Source of the DNA: Acidimicrobiia bacterium
GTDB taxonomy: Bacteria > Actinomycetota > Acidimicrobiia > Spongiisociales > UBA4744
Assembly (NCBI GenBank): GCA_029863625.1
Contig: JAOTUY010000004.1
Location: 1-64,000, forward strand
DNA: 64,000 bases
Reading direction: 5' to 3'
Part shown: piece after piece, positions 17,307 through 26,427 of the stretch
Layout: each line of letters begins with the position of its first letter
Position numbering within the stretch: position 1 is the stretch's first letter
Notes under the pieces: generated by a model
What the model saw: only the letters and a program-made list of their open reading frames with translations
The model's database searches: none
What the model was told of the DNA's origin: nothing
Translations under genes and position numbers: made by a program

Positions 17307-18133
17307 CCACCAGATACTCGGTTACATTGCCCCAGTTCCGCAACGAAGCGGACCCCATGCTCGACGCCGCCCGGCGGGCGGAAGCTCTCGGTTTCGACGG
17401 GGTCTATGTGTTTGACCATCTCTTCCCGCTGGGGAGCCCCGACCGGCCCATCTTCGAAGGTTTTGTGGCGCTCGGGGCGGTGGCGGCGGCGACGAGCAAG
17501 ATCACTATTGGAACGCTGGTGGTCCGCGCACCCATTCGACCGGCGTGGACTACCGCCAAGGCGGCCTGGTCTGCTCAAGCCATCAGCGGGGGGCGTTTGA
17601 CCCTGGGACTCGGTGCTGCTGATTCGATGTCCAAACCCGAGTTCGAGGCATACGGCCTTCCCTTCGGGAGCGCGACGGAACGGATCGGCATGGTCCGTGA
17701 CACCATCACCGCGCTTCACGCACCTGAGTTGCAGTTGCCGGAGGTTGCGGTTCCCAAAACCTGGATCGGGGGACGTTCGGCGGCGGTCCGGACGGTGGCT
17801 GCCGAAATCGCCGACGGATGGAATGCCTGGGGAGGCAATGCCGATCGGCTGGCCGTCGAGAGCTTCGAGATCCGTGAGCAAGCCGGCCGACCGTTTGAGG
17901 TGAGCTGGGGAGGGCAGGTCTTGCTGGCGCCCGACGAGAGGCAACTGGCGGAGCGACTGGTGCAACGAGAGGATGCCGACCGCCTCGTGGCCGGAACCCC
18001 CGACCGCGTGGCGGAACAACTGCGGGCGTTCGTGACCGCCGGAGCCGACGAGCTGGTGCTCTCGCTGCTGTCGTCGCCGGGCTGGGATTCCTGGGACATC
18101 TTCGTCGAGGAGGTTCGCCCCCTACTGAGGTGA
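17303..18133 (+). CDS. Luciferase-like (LLM class) flavin/F420 oxidoreductase
   Basis: A 276-residue TIM-barrel protein of the bacterial luciferase-like family, starting at ATG 17303 in an ATGA overlap. Typical features: AARRAEALGFDGVYVFDHLF near residue 28, an ITIGTLVVRAP strand, SGGRLTLGLGAAD near 98, and WIGGRSAAVRTVAAEIADGWN near 155. In actinobacteria such enzymes commonly use F420, but the cofactor and substrate cannot be read from the sequence. Confidence 0.85.
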   Translation: MTTRYSVTLPQFRNEADPMLDAARRAEALGFDGVYVFDHLFPLGSPDRPIFEGFVALGAVAAATSKITIGTLVVRAPIRPAWTTAKAAWSAQAISGGRLTLGLGAADSMSKPEFEAYGLPFGSATERIGMVRDTITALHAPELQLPEVAVPKTWIGGRSAAVRTVAAEIADGWNAWGGNADRLAVESFEIREQAGRPFEVSWGGQVLLAPDERQLAERLVQREDADRLVAGTPDRVAEQLRAFVTAGADELVLSLLSSPGWDSWDIFVEEVRPLLR

Positions 18134-18160
18134 GACGAGACGGCGCACCTCATGCTGAGC

Positions 18161-18188
18161 AAGAACCAAGAACTGAGAACTAAGAACT
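18161..18188. repeat. Tandem heptamer array, 4 units (RAGAACY)
   Basis: Units read AAGAACC, AAGAACT, GAGAACT, AAGAACT. It lies between the LLM gene and the convergent DUF1801 gene, whose TAG stop (18182-18180) is formed inside the array. Confidence 0.8.
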
Positions 18189-18539
18189 ATTCCGCATCTG
18201 GCACCAGGCTTGAATGACCCCTTCCAGGTCGGCCCGTCCGGCTTCGACATCGGCGAGATCGGCAAACCTCATAACACGGGCCGTGTCGCCCTCTCCGGTC
18301 AGCCTTGGATGGTCTCCGGGAATCTCGGCGCCTCGATGGAAGAGGAGGCTGATCAGTCTCTTGGCCGGGTTGAAACTGGCGATGTTGCCTTTGTACATGA
18401 AGGTCGGTGTCGACCACTTGATCGTCTCTTCGACCCGCGAGTCTGCGCCGAGAACGATCTCTCGGACTCTGAGCATCGCTTCGGCCAGGGGCGGTTGTTT
18501 CCGGGCGAACCAGGCATCGACTTCCGGGTTGATATTCAC
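18180..18539 (-). CDS. DUF1801 (YdhG/YjhX-like) protein
   Basis: A 119-residue protein beginning [22 protein letters not shown], with the DUF1801 pattern [21 protein letters not shown] in the middle and a basic and aliphatic [13 protein letters not shown] strand after it. The family fold resembles frataxin/iron chaperone-like proteins, but function is unproven. Single gene, convergent with the LLM oxidoreductase; its stop codon lies in a heptamer repeat. Confidence 0.85.
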   Translation of the reverse strand: MNINPEVDAWFARKQPPLAEAMLRVREIVLGADSRVEETIKWSTPTFMYKGNIASFNPAKRLISLLFHRGAEIPGDHPRLTGEGDTARVMRFADLADVEAGRADLEGVIQAWCQMRNSS

Positions 18540-18640
18540 TCCTGTTCCTTTCGCATCGCCGGCTTTTTCGCCACCCTATTCGAGATTCCCCGACCGATCC
18601 GGTCGAGTTGTTACCCTTGGCTGGCTCGGGAGGTCAACAC

Positions 18641-19813
18641 GTGCAATTTCGCCGAATCGAGAATCTGCCGCCGTACGTTTTTGCGACCGTCAACGAACTG
18701 AAACTGCAGGCTCGCCGTGCGGGAGAAGACATCATCGACCTGGGGTTTGGCAACCCGGATATTCCCACCCGGCCGGAGGTCGTCGAGAAGCTTGTTGAAG
18801 CAGCTCGCAATCCTCGCAACCACCGCTATTCCGCCTCGCGCGGTATTCCCAATCTACGCAAGGCGGTGGCCGATCGCTATCAGCGTCGTTTCGGGGTGGA
18901 CCTCGATCCCAACACCGAGGTGATCACCACCATTGGCGCCAAGGAAGGGCTCTCCCATCTGATGTGGGCACTCGTGCAGCCGGGCGACGTTGCGCTGGTC
19001 CCGGAACCGAGCTACCCGATTCACATCTACGCACCGGTTCTGGCCGGAGCCGAGGTCAACCGGGTGCCGCTCTCGCTCGACGACGATTTCTTCGAGCGGC
19101 TGCAAACCAGTTTTCAAGAGACGTGGCCGCGCCCGCGGGTAATTCTCACCTCGTTTCCGCACAATCCGACGACGGCCTGCGTTGATCTCTCCTTTTTCCA
19201 GCGGTTGGTTGACTTCGCCCGTGAGCACGAGATCATGCTCATCCACGACTTTGCGTACGCCGACCTCGGCTTTGATGGATACAAACCGCCCAGTTTGCTC
19301 GAAGTCCCGGGAGCCAAGGAGGTGGGCGTTGAGCTGTACACACTCACCAAAGGTCATTCGATGGCCGGGTGGCGGGTTGGTTTCGTAGTGGGTAACAGGG
19401 AGATGGTGGCCGCTTTGGCCAAGCTGAAGTCCTACCTGGACTACGGCACGTTTCAACCCATTCAAATCGCTTCCATCATCGCCCTCAACGAGGGCGACGC
19501 GTACGTCGGTGAGGTGAATGCGATCTACCGCCGCCGTCGCGACACGCTCGTGGACGGACTCGCTCGGGCCGGTTGGAAGTTCGAAAAGCCGCGCGGCACG
19601 ATGTTCGCGTGGGCACCGATCCCGGCAGCCTACGCCGAGATGGGATCGCTCGACTTCACGATCATGTTGCTGAAAGAAGCCAAGGTGGCGGTGAGTCCCG
19701 GAATGGGATTCGGGCCGCACGGAGAAGGGTTCGTGCGATTCGCGCTGGTCGAGAATGAACATCGCATCGGTCAAGCCGTACGGGGCATCCGCACCGCGTT
19801 GGAGAAACTGTAA
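18641..19813 (+). CDS. alaC: PLP aminotransferase, AlaC-like
   Basis: Class I/II fold-type I aminotransferase, most like the glutamate-pyruvate transaminase AlaC group. GTG 18641 has GGGAGG 8-13 nt upstream. The 390-residue protein opens [16 protein letters not shown], typical of this group. It has N175 in FPHNPTT, D203 in [10 protein letters not shown], the PLP lysine K237 in [15 protein letters not shown], and [14 protein letters not shown]-diaminopimelate aminotransferases share parts of this pattern, so a role in diaminopimelate synthesis is a weaker alternative. Confidence 0.85.
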   Translation: MQFRRIENLPPYVFATVNELKLQARRAGEDIIDLGFGNPDIPTRPEVVEKLVEAARNPRNHRYSASRGIPNLRKAVADRYQRRFGVDLDPNTEVITTIGAKEGLSHLMWALVQPGDVALVPEPSYPIHIYAPVLAGAEVNRVPLSLDDDFFERLQTSFQETWPRPRVILTSFPHNPTTACVDLSFFQRLVDFAREHEIMLIHDFAYADLGFDGYKPPSLLEVPGAKEVGVELYTLTKGHSMAGWRVGFVVGNREMVAALAKLKSYLDYGTFQPIQIASIIALNEGDAYVGEVNAIYRRRRDTLVDGLARAGWKFEKPRGTMFAWAPIPAAYAEMGSLDFTIMLLKEAKVAVSPGMGFGPHGEGFVRFALVENEHRIGQAVRGIRTALEKL

Positions 19814-19816
19814 AGC

Positions 19817-19907
19817 AGTTGTTAGTTCTTGTTGCCAAGTTCTCGAGCAGGTTCCTCGGTTTCCTGTCTGCCGGAACCAAAAACCAAAGACCAAGACCCA
19901 AAGAAAC
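19817..19907. repeat. Facing heptamer arrays between alaC and glgP
   Basis: Left part: AGTTGTT, AGTTCTT, GTTGCCA, AGTTCTC (19817-19844), then looser GGTTCCT-like units. Right part, opposite orientation: GGAACCA, AAAACCA, AAGACCA, AGACCCA (19873-19900). The two halves can pair imperfectly (for example GGTTCC at 19850 with GGAACC at 19873). The array fills most of the convergent gap. There is no conventional terminator, so the structure may serve as one in both directions. Confidence 0.7.
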
Positions 19908-19915
19908 TCCCGTAG

Positions 19916-22051
19916 CTAACTGCCCAGTCTCTTACCGAGCGGGAGGTAGGCCTCTTCGGTGTACTGCTTCACCATCCGGTTGGTGCTGAAGCCCACCAGC
20001 GATGAGATCATCGACTCCTTCATCATTTCTACCCAGGCGCCCGGCGTGCCCGATTCGTCGCGTTCGTAGAATCGGGGCACCACCTCATCCTGCAGAATCC
20101 TGTACAGAGCCAGAGCGTCCTCGTTGTCCTGAGCCTGGTGGTCGCCGTTGCCCCACTCCAGACCGAACGCCCATCCGTTTTTGCCGTTGAAACCCTCAGC
20201 CCACCAGCCGTCGAGGACCGATAGGTTCAAGCCGCCGTTCATGGCCGCTTTCATGCCCGATGTGCCGGAGGCCTCCTGGGGTGGGCGGGGATTGTTGAGC
20301 CAGACGTCGACCCCCTGAGTGAGGAACCGGCCCATCCGAATGTCGTAGTCCTCGAGGAAGTAGATGTGCCCGGTGAGTTCGGGGCTCTTCGACAACTCGA
20401 CGATGCGACGGATGAACTCCTGACCCATCTTGTCGGCCGGGTGGGCCTTGCCCGCGAAAACCACCTGGGCGGGCCGTTCGGGATTGGTGAGTACGGCTTG
20501 CAGCCACGGGATGTTGTGAAACATCAGAAGTGCCCGTTTGTAGGTAGCGAAGCGGCGCGCAAAACCGATGGTCAATCGATCCGGCGGTAGGAGCGTGTCG
20601 ATCGAGCGCAGCTCGTCGGGCGATGCCCCGTGGCGAGCGAACTGGCGTCGCATGCGACCACGACTGAAACGGGTCAATAACTGCTTGCGTGCCAGGTGAT
20701 CCTCCCAGATCCGTGTATCGGGGACCTCACGCAGCTTCTCGGCAACGGTCGGGTCCTCGATGAGCTGGTCGAGCCAGTCGGCGCCGATGACCTCAGTGAG
20801 CAATCGCTTGTTTCCCCGGCTGACCCACGAAGGCGTATGTACGCCGTTGGTGATGCCGTGCACCACGTCACCGCCGAGCAGATGACCCCAATCGTTGTTG
20901 GCGACTGAGGCATGGCGTTGACTGACACCGTTGACGAAGGAGGAGAGCCTGATAGCGAGGGCACCCAGGTCGAAATGTCCGTTCTCTCCGTCTCGTGAAC
21001 TGCCCATGTGGGAGAGATAGGCCATGTCGGTCCCAACTCGGTGGGGCCACTCGCTCAGGTACTTTTCGACCAGCGGCATCTCGAAGACTTCGTTCCCAGC
21101 CGGAACCGGCGTATGCAAGGTGAACAGGGTGTTGGCTTTCACCGTCTTCTCAGCATCCTCGAGTGATGTGCCCGACTTCACTTCGTCGGCCAGGCGCTCG
21201 AGCAGGCTCATTGCGGCATGGCCTTCATTGACGTGCCACGTGGCCGGCTTGATTCCGAGCGCCTTGAAGGCGCGGACGGCGCCGACCCCCAAAATGTATT
21301 CCTGGGCGAATCGCATCTCCCGCCCCCGCACATACAGCATGTGCGTGATCGGACGGTCGGCGTCGGCGTTGTCGGGAATGTCGGTATCGAGGAGCAGAAT
21401 GGGCACCCGGCCGGCCTGCATTATCCAAACGGCCGCCAGGACGGTCCGTCCCGGAAACTCGATCTCAACTTTTAGCTGTCCGCCTCGCCCCGCGACGGGG
21501 AGGACCGGCATCCTCCATGTATCGACAACCGGGTACATATGTTGCTGGTCGCCCGACGCTTCGATTTCTTGGCGGAAGTAGCCGCGCCGGTAGAGCAATC
21601 CAACGGCTACGAACGGCACCCCGAGGTCGGACGCCGACTTGGTGTGATCGCCGGCCAGCACCCCGAGTCCGCCTGAGTAGATCGGCATCGAGCTGTGAAC
21701 CCCGTGCTCGGCGCACAGGTATGCCACCGGGCCGCCGATGGCGTCGCTGTGATGACGATCCCACCACGTGTCCTTTCTCTCCATGTACTCGTCGAACCGT
21801 CGGACGGTGTCGGCGTACTGATCTTGGAACACTTCGCTATCTTCGAGCGACTTCCAGGTGGTCGGGTCAACCACCGACAGCATCTCGACCGGATTGCGGT
21901 ACTGGGTCCACCGCTCGGGGCTGATCGACCGCCAGATTTGGTTCATAGCGTCCCACGACCACCAGAGGTTGTATGCAATGTCGTACAACCGCGAGAACAT
22001 CTGGGGAACACGGAGCTCGGCCCCGGGGAGAGATGGAATATCTACGCGCAT
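19916..22051 (-). CDS. glgP: Alpha-glucan phosphorylase
   Basis: Releases glucose 1-phosphate from glycogen or maltodextrin using PLP. ATG 22051 gives 711 residues; a longer frame to 22276 overlaps the divergent gene and is rejected. The N-terminal 100 residues ([21 protein letters not shown]) match DUF3417, found in one branch of GT35 phosphorylases. [20 protein letters not shown] and [16 protein letters not shown] follow. The PLP lysine lies in [17 protein letters not shown] near residue 615. It is shorter than classical 800-residue GlgP, as expected for this branch. Convergent with alaC. Confidence 0.93.
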   Translation of the reverse strand: MRVDIPSLPGAELRVPQMFSRLYDIAYNLWWSWDAMNQIWRSISPERWTQYRNPVEMLSVVDPTTWKSLEDSEVFQDQYADTVRRFDEYMERKDTWWDRHHSDAIGGPVAYLCAEHGVHSSMPIYSGGLGVLAGDHTKSASDLGVPFVAVGLLYRRGYFRQEIEASGDQQHMYPVVDTWRMPVLPVAGRGGQLKVEIEFPGRTVLAAVWIMQAGRVPILLLDTDIPDNADADRPITHMLYVRGREMRFAQEYILGVGAVRAFKALGIKPATWHVNEGHAAMSLLERLADEVKSGTSLEDAEKTVKANTLFTLHTPVPAGNEVFEMPLVEKYLSEWPHRVGTDMAYLSHMGSSRDGENGHFDLGALAIRLSSFVNGVSQRHASVANNDWGHLLGGDVVHGITNGVHTPSWVSRGNKRLLTEVIGADWLDQLIEDPTVAEKLREVPDTRIWEDHLARKQLLTRFSRGRMRRQFARHGASPDELRSIDTLLPPDRLTIGFARRFATYKRALLMFHNIPWLQAVLTNPERPAQVVFAGKAHPADKMGQEFIRRIVELSKSPELTGHIYFLEDYDIRMGRFLTQGVDVWLNNPRPPQEASGTSGMKAAMNGGLNLSVLDGWWAEGFNGKNGWAFGLEWGNGDHQAQDNEDALALYRILQDEVVPRFYERDESGTPGAWVEMMKESMISSLVGFSTNRMVKQYTEEAYLPLGKRLGS

Positions 22052-22108
22052 GAAAGAGGTGATCCTTATCGAGGCGAAGGCCGCGAGATTACCTCTTTGT
22101 GGGCATAT

Positions 22109-22136
22109 GAGCGACCCTGGGAGTCCAGGGTCGCTC
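22109..22136. other. Strong 12-bp hairpin in the glgP/ltaA divergent gap
   Basis: GAGCGACCCTGG (22109-22120), loop GAGT, CCAGGGTCGCTC (22125-22136): a perfect 12-bp inverted repeat with 4-nt loop and no T-run on either side. It lies 57 bp upstream of glgP ATG and 63 bp upstream of ltaA ATG. It could be an RNA structure in an overlapping 5' leader or a protein-binding site. Confidence 0.6.
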
Positions 22137-22199
22137 TCATCGAGGTCCTCGGGGCGAGTGAGTACCCTACCCGGGACGCCGACCAGGAGTAGTTCGACG

Positions 22200-23240
22200 A
22201 TGGCCTTCATAGATGGGATCGCCGATTTCCGATCCGATACCGTTACCCGACCCACGCCCGAGATGCGGAGGGCCATGGCGGAGGCCGAGGTCGGAGACGA
22301 CGTTTACGGCGAAGATCCAACGGTCAACGCTTTGGAGGAAGAGTCGGCGGCGGCGGTCGGCAAGCCCGCGGCCGTTTTTGTGCCTACCGGGAGTATGGGT
22401 AATCAGCTGGCCATCGGAACCCTGACTCGCCCCGGAGATGAGGTGCTCTGCGTAGAGGCGGCCCACGTTCGCAACTACGAAGTAGCGGCCGCCGCCGCGG
22501 TATCGGGGGTGCAATTCCGCACGCTCCCCGGACCGGGCGGTCAGATGACGGCTACCGAAGTTGGGACGGCCATTGACCAGTCGCACCATCACATGCCCCG
22601 CATCACGATGCTGGTGTGGGAGAACACCCACAACGTCTCCGGAGGTACCGTAGTGCCGTACGAGATGATGGTCGCCAGCACGGCGGTGGCTCGCCTGGGC
22701 GGGCTGTCCGTGCATATCGACGGCGCGCGTATCTTCAACGCCGTGGCCGCGACCGGGATATCCGCCGAAGATTTTGCAGCCGTCGCCGACACCATCCAAT
22801 TCTGTTTTTCAAAGGGGCTCGGTGCCCCGGTTGGTTCCATTCTGTGCGGCTCGAAGGAAGTGATTGACGAGGCGCGGTACATGCGCAAGCGATTGGGCGG
22901 GGGCATGCGACAGGTTGGTGTCGTTGCGGCACCGGCTCGCGTCGCGCTGCGGGATCGCGATCGGGTTGCCGAGGACCACAAGGTTGCTCGCCGATTGGCC
23001 GACGGTATCGGCGACCGCTACCCGGAGGCGGTTGATCTGGCCCGGGTCGAAACGAATATGGTGGTTGTGGATGCCAGAGCGTTTCCGTTTCCGGTTGCCG
23101 AGCTGGTCGATCGCCTCAACAAGCAGGGCGTCATCATCGGGACGCTCGGGCCTCACTTGATCCGTTTGGTGACCCATCGCGATGTGAACGAGAGCGACGT
23201 CGAACGGTTGCTGGCTGTGATCGACGAGATGAGACGGTAG
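22200..23240 (+). CDS. Low-specificity L-threonine aldolase
   Basis: PLP enzyme cleaving threonine or allo-threonine to glycine and acetaldehyde. ATG 22200 has CAGGAG 9-14 nt upstream; longer frames into glgP are rejected. The 346-residue protein opens [21 protein letters not shown], the family's hallmark. It has [26 protein letters not shown] near 171 and the PLP lysine K205 in [20 protein letters not shown] hexamer at 22163-22168 is a plausible -10 with a short leader. Stereospecificity cannot be read. Confidence 0.92.
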   Translation: MAFIDGIADFRSDTVTRPTPEMRRAMAEAEVGDDVYGEDPTVNALEEESAAAVGKPAAVFVPTGSMGNQLAIGTLTRPGDEVLCVEAAHVRNYEVAAAAAVSGVQFRTLPGPGGQMTATEVGTAIDQSHHHMPRITMLVWENTHNVSGGTVVPYEMMVASTAVARLGGLSVHIDGARIFNAVAATGISAEDFAAVADTIQFCFSKGLGAPVGSILCGSKEVIDEARYMRKRLGGGMRQVGVVAAPARVALRDRDRVAEDHKVARRLADGIGDRYPEAVDLARVETNMVVVDARAFPFPVAELVDRLNKQGVIIGTLGPHLIRLVTHRDVNESDVERLLAVIDEMRR

Positions 23241-23383
23241 TGGCTCGGGACACTCCGGGGGCCGCTCGCCGAGAGGACAAGGACTTCGTTCGCCCCTTCG
23301 ATTCGAGCAACCGTACCGGGGGTGCACAGGACCACGTGCTCAATACCGGCGAAGCGTTCTTCGTAACCACTCCAGACTCTTTC

Positions 23384-23389
23384 TAGTCT
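23384..23389 (+). promoter_or_regulatory. -10 hexamer for leaderless fabD
   Basis: TAGTCT is 8 nt before fabD ATG 23398, with C-rich sequence and no ribosome site in between. Confidence 0.5.
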
Positions 23390-23397
23390 CAACCCCG

Positions 23398-24336
23398 ATG
23401 CGTTTCGCAGTGCTGTTTCCAGGGCAGGGGAGCCAGCAGGTCGGGATGGGAGCCGAGCTCTTCGAAGCTCGTCCTGATCTGTTGGGTTCGGCGGCCGACG
23501 ACCTCTTGGGGTGGTCGCTGCGCAGCGTATGCCTCGAGGGACCTCAGTCGGAGCTGACCCGGACTGATCGCGCCCAACCGGCGCTTTTCGCTGTTGCCTA
23601 CGCCCTCTGGGACGAGTTCGCTCGACTGCTGGGCGAGGCCCGGCCGTCCGCGGCTGCAGGCCATTCGCTCGGCGAGTACACGGCGCTGGCCGCGGCCGGC
23701 GTTGTTGACTACTTCACCGGGCTACGGGTCGTAGCCGAACGGGGGCGTGCCATGGCCGATGCCGCCGCCCGCCGGCCGTCGGGGATGGCCGCCTTGCTGG
23801 GCTGCGATCTGGAGACGGCTGAAATGATCGCTCGGGTCCGGCGCGACGACGGAGGGTCCTTGTGGGTGGCCAATGTCAACGCTCCCGGCCAGATGGTCCT
23901 GGCGGGGGCGGAAGAAGATCTCGAGTGGCTCGTGACCCATGGCAGCGAGTTGGGAGCCCGTCGGGTTACCCGGTTGAATGTGGCCGGCGCCTTCCATTCT
24001 CCGCTGATGGCATCCGCCACCGATGAACTCAGAGAATCCCTCCATACAGTGGCAGCTGCGCTACCGTCGTTTCCAGTGTGGGCGAACGTGACCGCTCGCC
24101 CCTCTATGGTTTCTGAGGTGCGCGACCTCCTGGCCCGCCAGGTGGAGTCGCCGGTTCGGTTTTCCGACAGCCTCGAAGACATGGCGGCGACGGTCGATGC
24201 TTTTGTCCATGTAGGGCCAGGCGACGTGACGGCGGCGCTGGCTCGGCGCTCAACGTCGGGTCGGGAGGTGCTGGTCGTCAATGACTTGAGTTCGGCGGCT
24301 GTGGTCGCCGAATACCTTCAACAGGAAATCGGATGA
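23398..24336 (+). CDS. fabD: Malonyl-CoA:ACP transacylase
   Basis: Loads malonyl groups from CoA onto ACP for type II fatty acid synthesis. The 312-residue protein starts MRFAVLFPGQGSQQVGMG; the nucleophile is S90 in GHSLGEYTA, the oxyanion glutamine is in FPGQGSQ, and the catalytic partner His200 is in AFHSPLM. Length is normal. First gene of the fabD-fabH-fabG-acpP-fabF operon. Confidence 0.95.
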   Translation: MRFAVLFPGQGSQQVGMGAELFEARPDLLGSAADDLLGWSLRSVCLEGPQSELTRTDRAQPALFAVAYALWDEFARLLGEARPSAAAGHSLGEYTALAAAGVVDYFTGLRVVAERGRAMADAAARRPSGMAALLGCDLETAEMIARVRRDDGGSLWVANVNAPGQMVLAGAEEDLEWLVTHGSELGARRVTRLNVAGAFHSPLMASATDELRESLHTVAAALPSFPVWANVTARPSMVSEVRDLLARQVESPVRFSDSLEDMAATVDAFVHVGPGDVTAALARRSTSGREVLVVNDLSSAAVVAEYLQQEIG

Positions 24337-24346
24337 GGGAGTGACA

Positions 24347-25432
24347 ATGCGGTACGCAGAAATCACTGGATGGGGAAAATGCGTTCCGCCTTCCGTTCTG
24401 TCCAACAGCGACCTCGAGGTGCTTACCGACACCACCGACGAGTGGATCACCACTCGCACCGGTATCAAAGAGCGGCGCATTTCCCATGTGAACGTGTCCG
24501 ACATGGCCGTCGTGGCCTCCCACCATGCTCTAGCCGCGGCCGGTCTCGAACCGACCGACATCGACCTGATCGTGCTGGCTACCTGCACTGCCGACGTAGT
24601 TATTCCGAGCGCCGCTTCACTCGTCCAGGCCAAGCTGGGAGCCACGAACGCTGCAGTGTTTGACCTCAACGCCGCATGTTCGGGGTGGATCTACGCCCTC
24701 AATGTCGGAACCCAGATGGTGAAAGGGGGAGGGCACGACAAGGTGCTGGTGATCGGTGCGGAGAAACTGTCGCATCTCCTCGATTTCACCGACCGGGGGA
24801 CGGCCGTGTTGTTCGGAGACGGGGCAGGAGCTGTGGTGCTCGAGGCAACCGATGAAGCGATCGGGTTGCAGTCGGTTGAGATCGGAACGGACGGTTCGGT
24901 CGCAGGGATTCTGTGTGTCCCCGGCGTTGGCACCGCAGGCAATCGATATCAAGGTGATCCAAGCGAATACGCGATCCATATGGACGGCCCCGAGGTCTTC
25001 CGGCGAGCCGTGACGGCCATGGGCGGAGCTTCGAGCCGGGTGGTTGAGCAAGCGGGCCTATCGGTTGCGGATGTCGACCTCTTGATTCCCCATCAGGCCA
25101 ATGTCCGGATCATCGATGCAACTGCGCGCAAGTTGAAGCTGGCTGCCGAGCAGGTCTTCGTGAACATCGCCTCGTACGGCAACACATCCGCGGCAACCAT
25201 CCCGATGGCGCTCACCGAAGCAATAGAAGAAGGGCGGGTCGCGCCTGGCGCCAACCTCGTCTTTGCCGCCTTCGGGGCCGGCTTGACCTGGGCAGCCGCC
25301 GTGGTGCGGTGGGGCAGGAGAGTCGAACCGCTGGGAGTGAGCGATGCTCACTTGCCCCCGTGCGACAAGACCGCCGTGGAACTCCTCGAATCCAATGTCG
25401 CCTTTTATGGAGACGGTAGGAGGACCGGGTGA
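24347..25432 (+). CDS. fabH: 3-oxoacyl-ACP synthase III with C-terminal extension
   Basis: Initiates fatty acid synthesis by condensing an acyl-CoA starter with malonyl-ACP. I choose ATG 24347 because GAGGGAG is 6 nt upstream, leaving no room for the GTG at 24341. Catalytic C111 (NAACSGW), H249 (PHQAN) and N279 (GNTSAATIP) are present. The normal C-terminus (GAGLTWAAAVVRW) ends near residue 326, yet the frame continues for about 35 polar residues to 361 and overlaps fabG as GTGA. The tail has no recognised domain. Confidence 0.93.
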   Translation: MRYAEITGWGKCVPPSVLSNSDLEVLTDTTDEWITTRTGIKERRISHVNVSDMAVVASHHALAAAGLEPTDIDLIVLATCTADVVIPSAASLVQAKLGATNAAVFDLNAACSGWIYALNVGTQMVKGGGHDKVLVIGAEKLSHLLDFTDRGTAVLFGDGAGAVVLEATDEAIGLQSVEIGTDGSVAGILCVPGVGTAGNRYQGDPSEYAIHMDGPEVFRRAVTAMGGASSRVVEQAGLSVADVDLLIPHQANVRIIDATARKLKLAAEQVFVNIASYGNTSAATIPMALTEAIEEGRVAPGANLVFAAFGAGLTWAAAVVRWGRRVEPLGVSDAHLPPCDKTAVELLESNVAFYGDGRRTG

Positions 25433-26163
25433 CGAGGGTGGCGCTGGTAACCGGCGGCTCGCGCGGTATCGGTCGGGCCGTGGCGCTCGAATTGGCCGGG
25501 CGAGGGAGCCGGGTCGCCATCAACTATGCAGGCAATGCCGGCGCGGCGGCTGAGGTGCTCGAAGAGATCATGTCGATCGGCAACGAGGGCATCACCGTCC
25601 AAGCAGACGTGGCCGATCCCGACGATGTGGATCGTCTGTTTGCGGCGGTGGGCACTGAACTCGGTCCTGTTGACATCCTCGTCAACAACGCCGGCATCAC
25701 CCGCGACGGTCTGGTGCTCCGCATGGATACCGCCGACTGGGACGAAGTTATCAACACCAATCTCCGGTCGGTATACCTCTGCAGCAAGGCAGCTCTGCGC
25801 TCCATGGTGCGATCCAAGTGGGGAAGGATCATCAACATCAGCTCAGTGGCTGGTATCGCCGGGAACGCCGGACAAGCCAACTACGCGGCCTCGAAGGCTG
25901 GGATCATAGGTTTCACCAAATCGGTGGCGAAAGAAGTGGGGTCGAGAGGCATTACCGTCAACACGGTTGCCCCCGGCTTCATCGAAACGGACATGACGAA
26001 CGACTTGTCCGATGACGTGCGCGCAGCTGCTTCCACATCGACAGCCGTTGGTCGGTTCGGGTTCCCGCGTGAGGTCGCGTCGGCTGTGGGCTATCTTGCC
26101 TCCGACGAGGCAGCCTATGTCACCGGCCAGGTTCTCGTTGTTGACGGAGGAATGGCGCTCTAA
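25429..26163 (+). CDS. fabG: 3-oxoacyl-ACP reductase
   Basis: NADPH-dependent short-chain reductase of fatty acid elongation. GTG 25429 overlaps the fabH stop as GTGA. The 244-residue protein has the cofactor motif GGSRGIG (9-15), NNAG (86-89) and the catalytic Ser-Tyr-Lys set in NISSVAG (Ser138/139), Y152 and K156 (YAASK). The C-terminus DEAAYVTGQVLVVDGGMAL is typical of FabG. Confidence 0.95.
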   Translation: MTRVALVTGGSRGIGRAVALELAGRGSRVAINYAGNAGAAAEVLEEIMSIGNEGITVQADVADPDDVDRLFAAVGTELGPVDILVNNAGITRDGLVLRMDTADWDEVINTNLRSVYLCSKAALRSMVRSKWGRIINISSVAGIAGNAGQANYAASKAGIIGFTKSVAKEVGSRGITVNTVAPGFIETDMTNDLSDDVRAAASTSTAVGRFGFPREVASAVGYLASDEAAYVTGQVLVVDGGMAL

Positions 26164-26173
26164 GGGAGGAAAA

Positions 26174-26419
26174 ATGGATCGCTCGGAAATCGAAAGCCGC
26201 ATCAAGAATCTGCTTGTCAGCGAACTTGGTCTGGATGGGGAAAAGGTCTCGGCTGAAGCCAGATTTGAAGAGGACTTGGAAGTGGACTCTTTGGGAGTTG
26301 TTGAACTCCTGATGGCCCTCGAAGACGAGTTCGGGGTCAAGATTCCTGACGAGGAAGCCGAAGAAATCGGCACGGTCGGTGAAGCGGTCGACATGGTCGT
26401 AGCGAAGCTGGCCGGCTGA
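26174..26419 (+). CDS. acpP: Acyl carrier protein
   Basis: An 81-residue acidic carrier protein. ATG 26174 has AAGGGAGGA 5-13 nt upstream, a strong ribosome site consistent with high expression. Ser39 in EVDSLGVVEL is the phosphopantetheine attachment site. It sits 10 nt after fabG and 8 nt before fabF. Confidence 0.96.
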   Translation: MDRSEIESRIKNLLVSELGLDGEKVSAEARFEEDLEVDSLGVVELLMALEDEFGVKIPDEEAEEIGTVGEAVDMVVAKLAG

Positions 26420-26427
26420 GGAAACCG

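Noticed and set aside
19850..19885. GGTTCC/GGAACC hairpin followed by A-run as an intrinsic terminator of alaC
   Set aside because: The run is A, not T, on the alaC strand, and T precedes rather than follows the stem on the glgP strand. It is better explained as part of the heptamer arrays.
23240..23386. 48-codon frame (GTG 23240) between ltaA and fabD
   Set aside because: It overlaps the ltaA stop, but codon use is not clearly coding, no ribosome site can be separated from ltaA, and an equally protein-like frame exists on the opposite strand.
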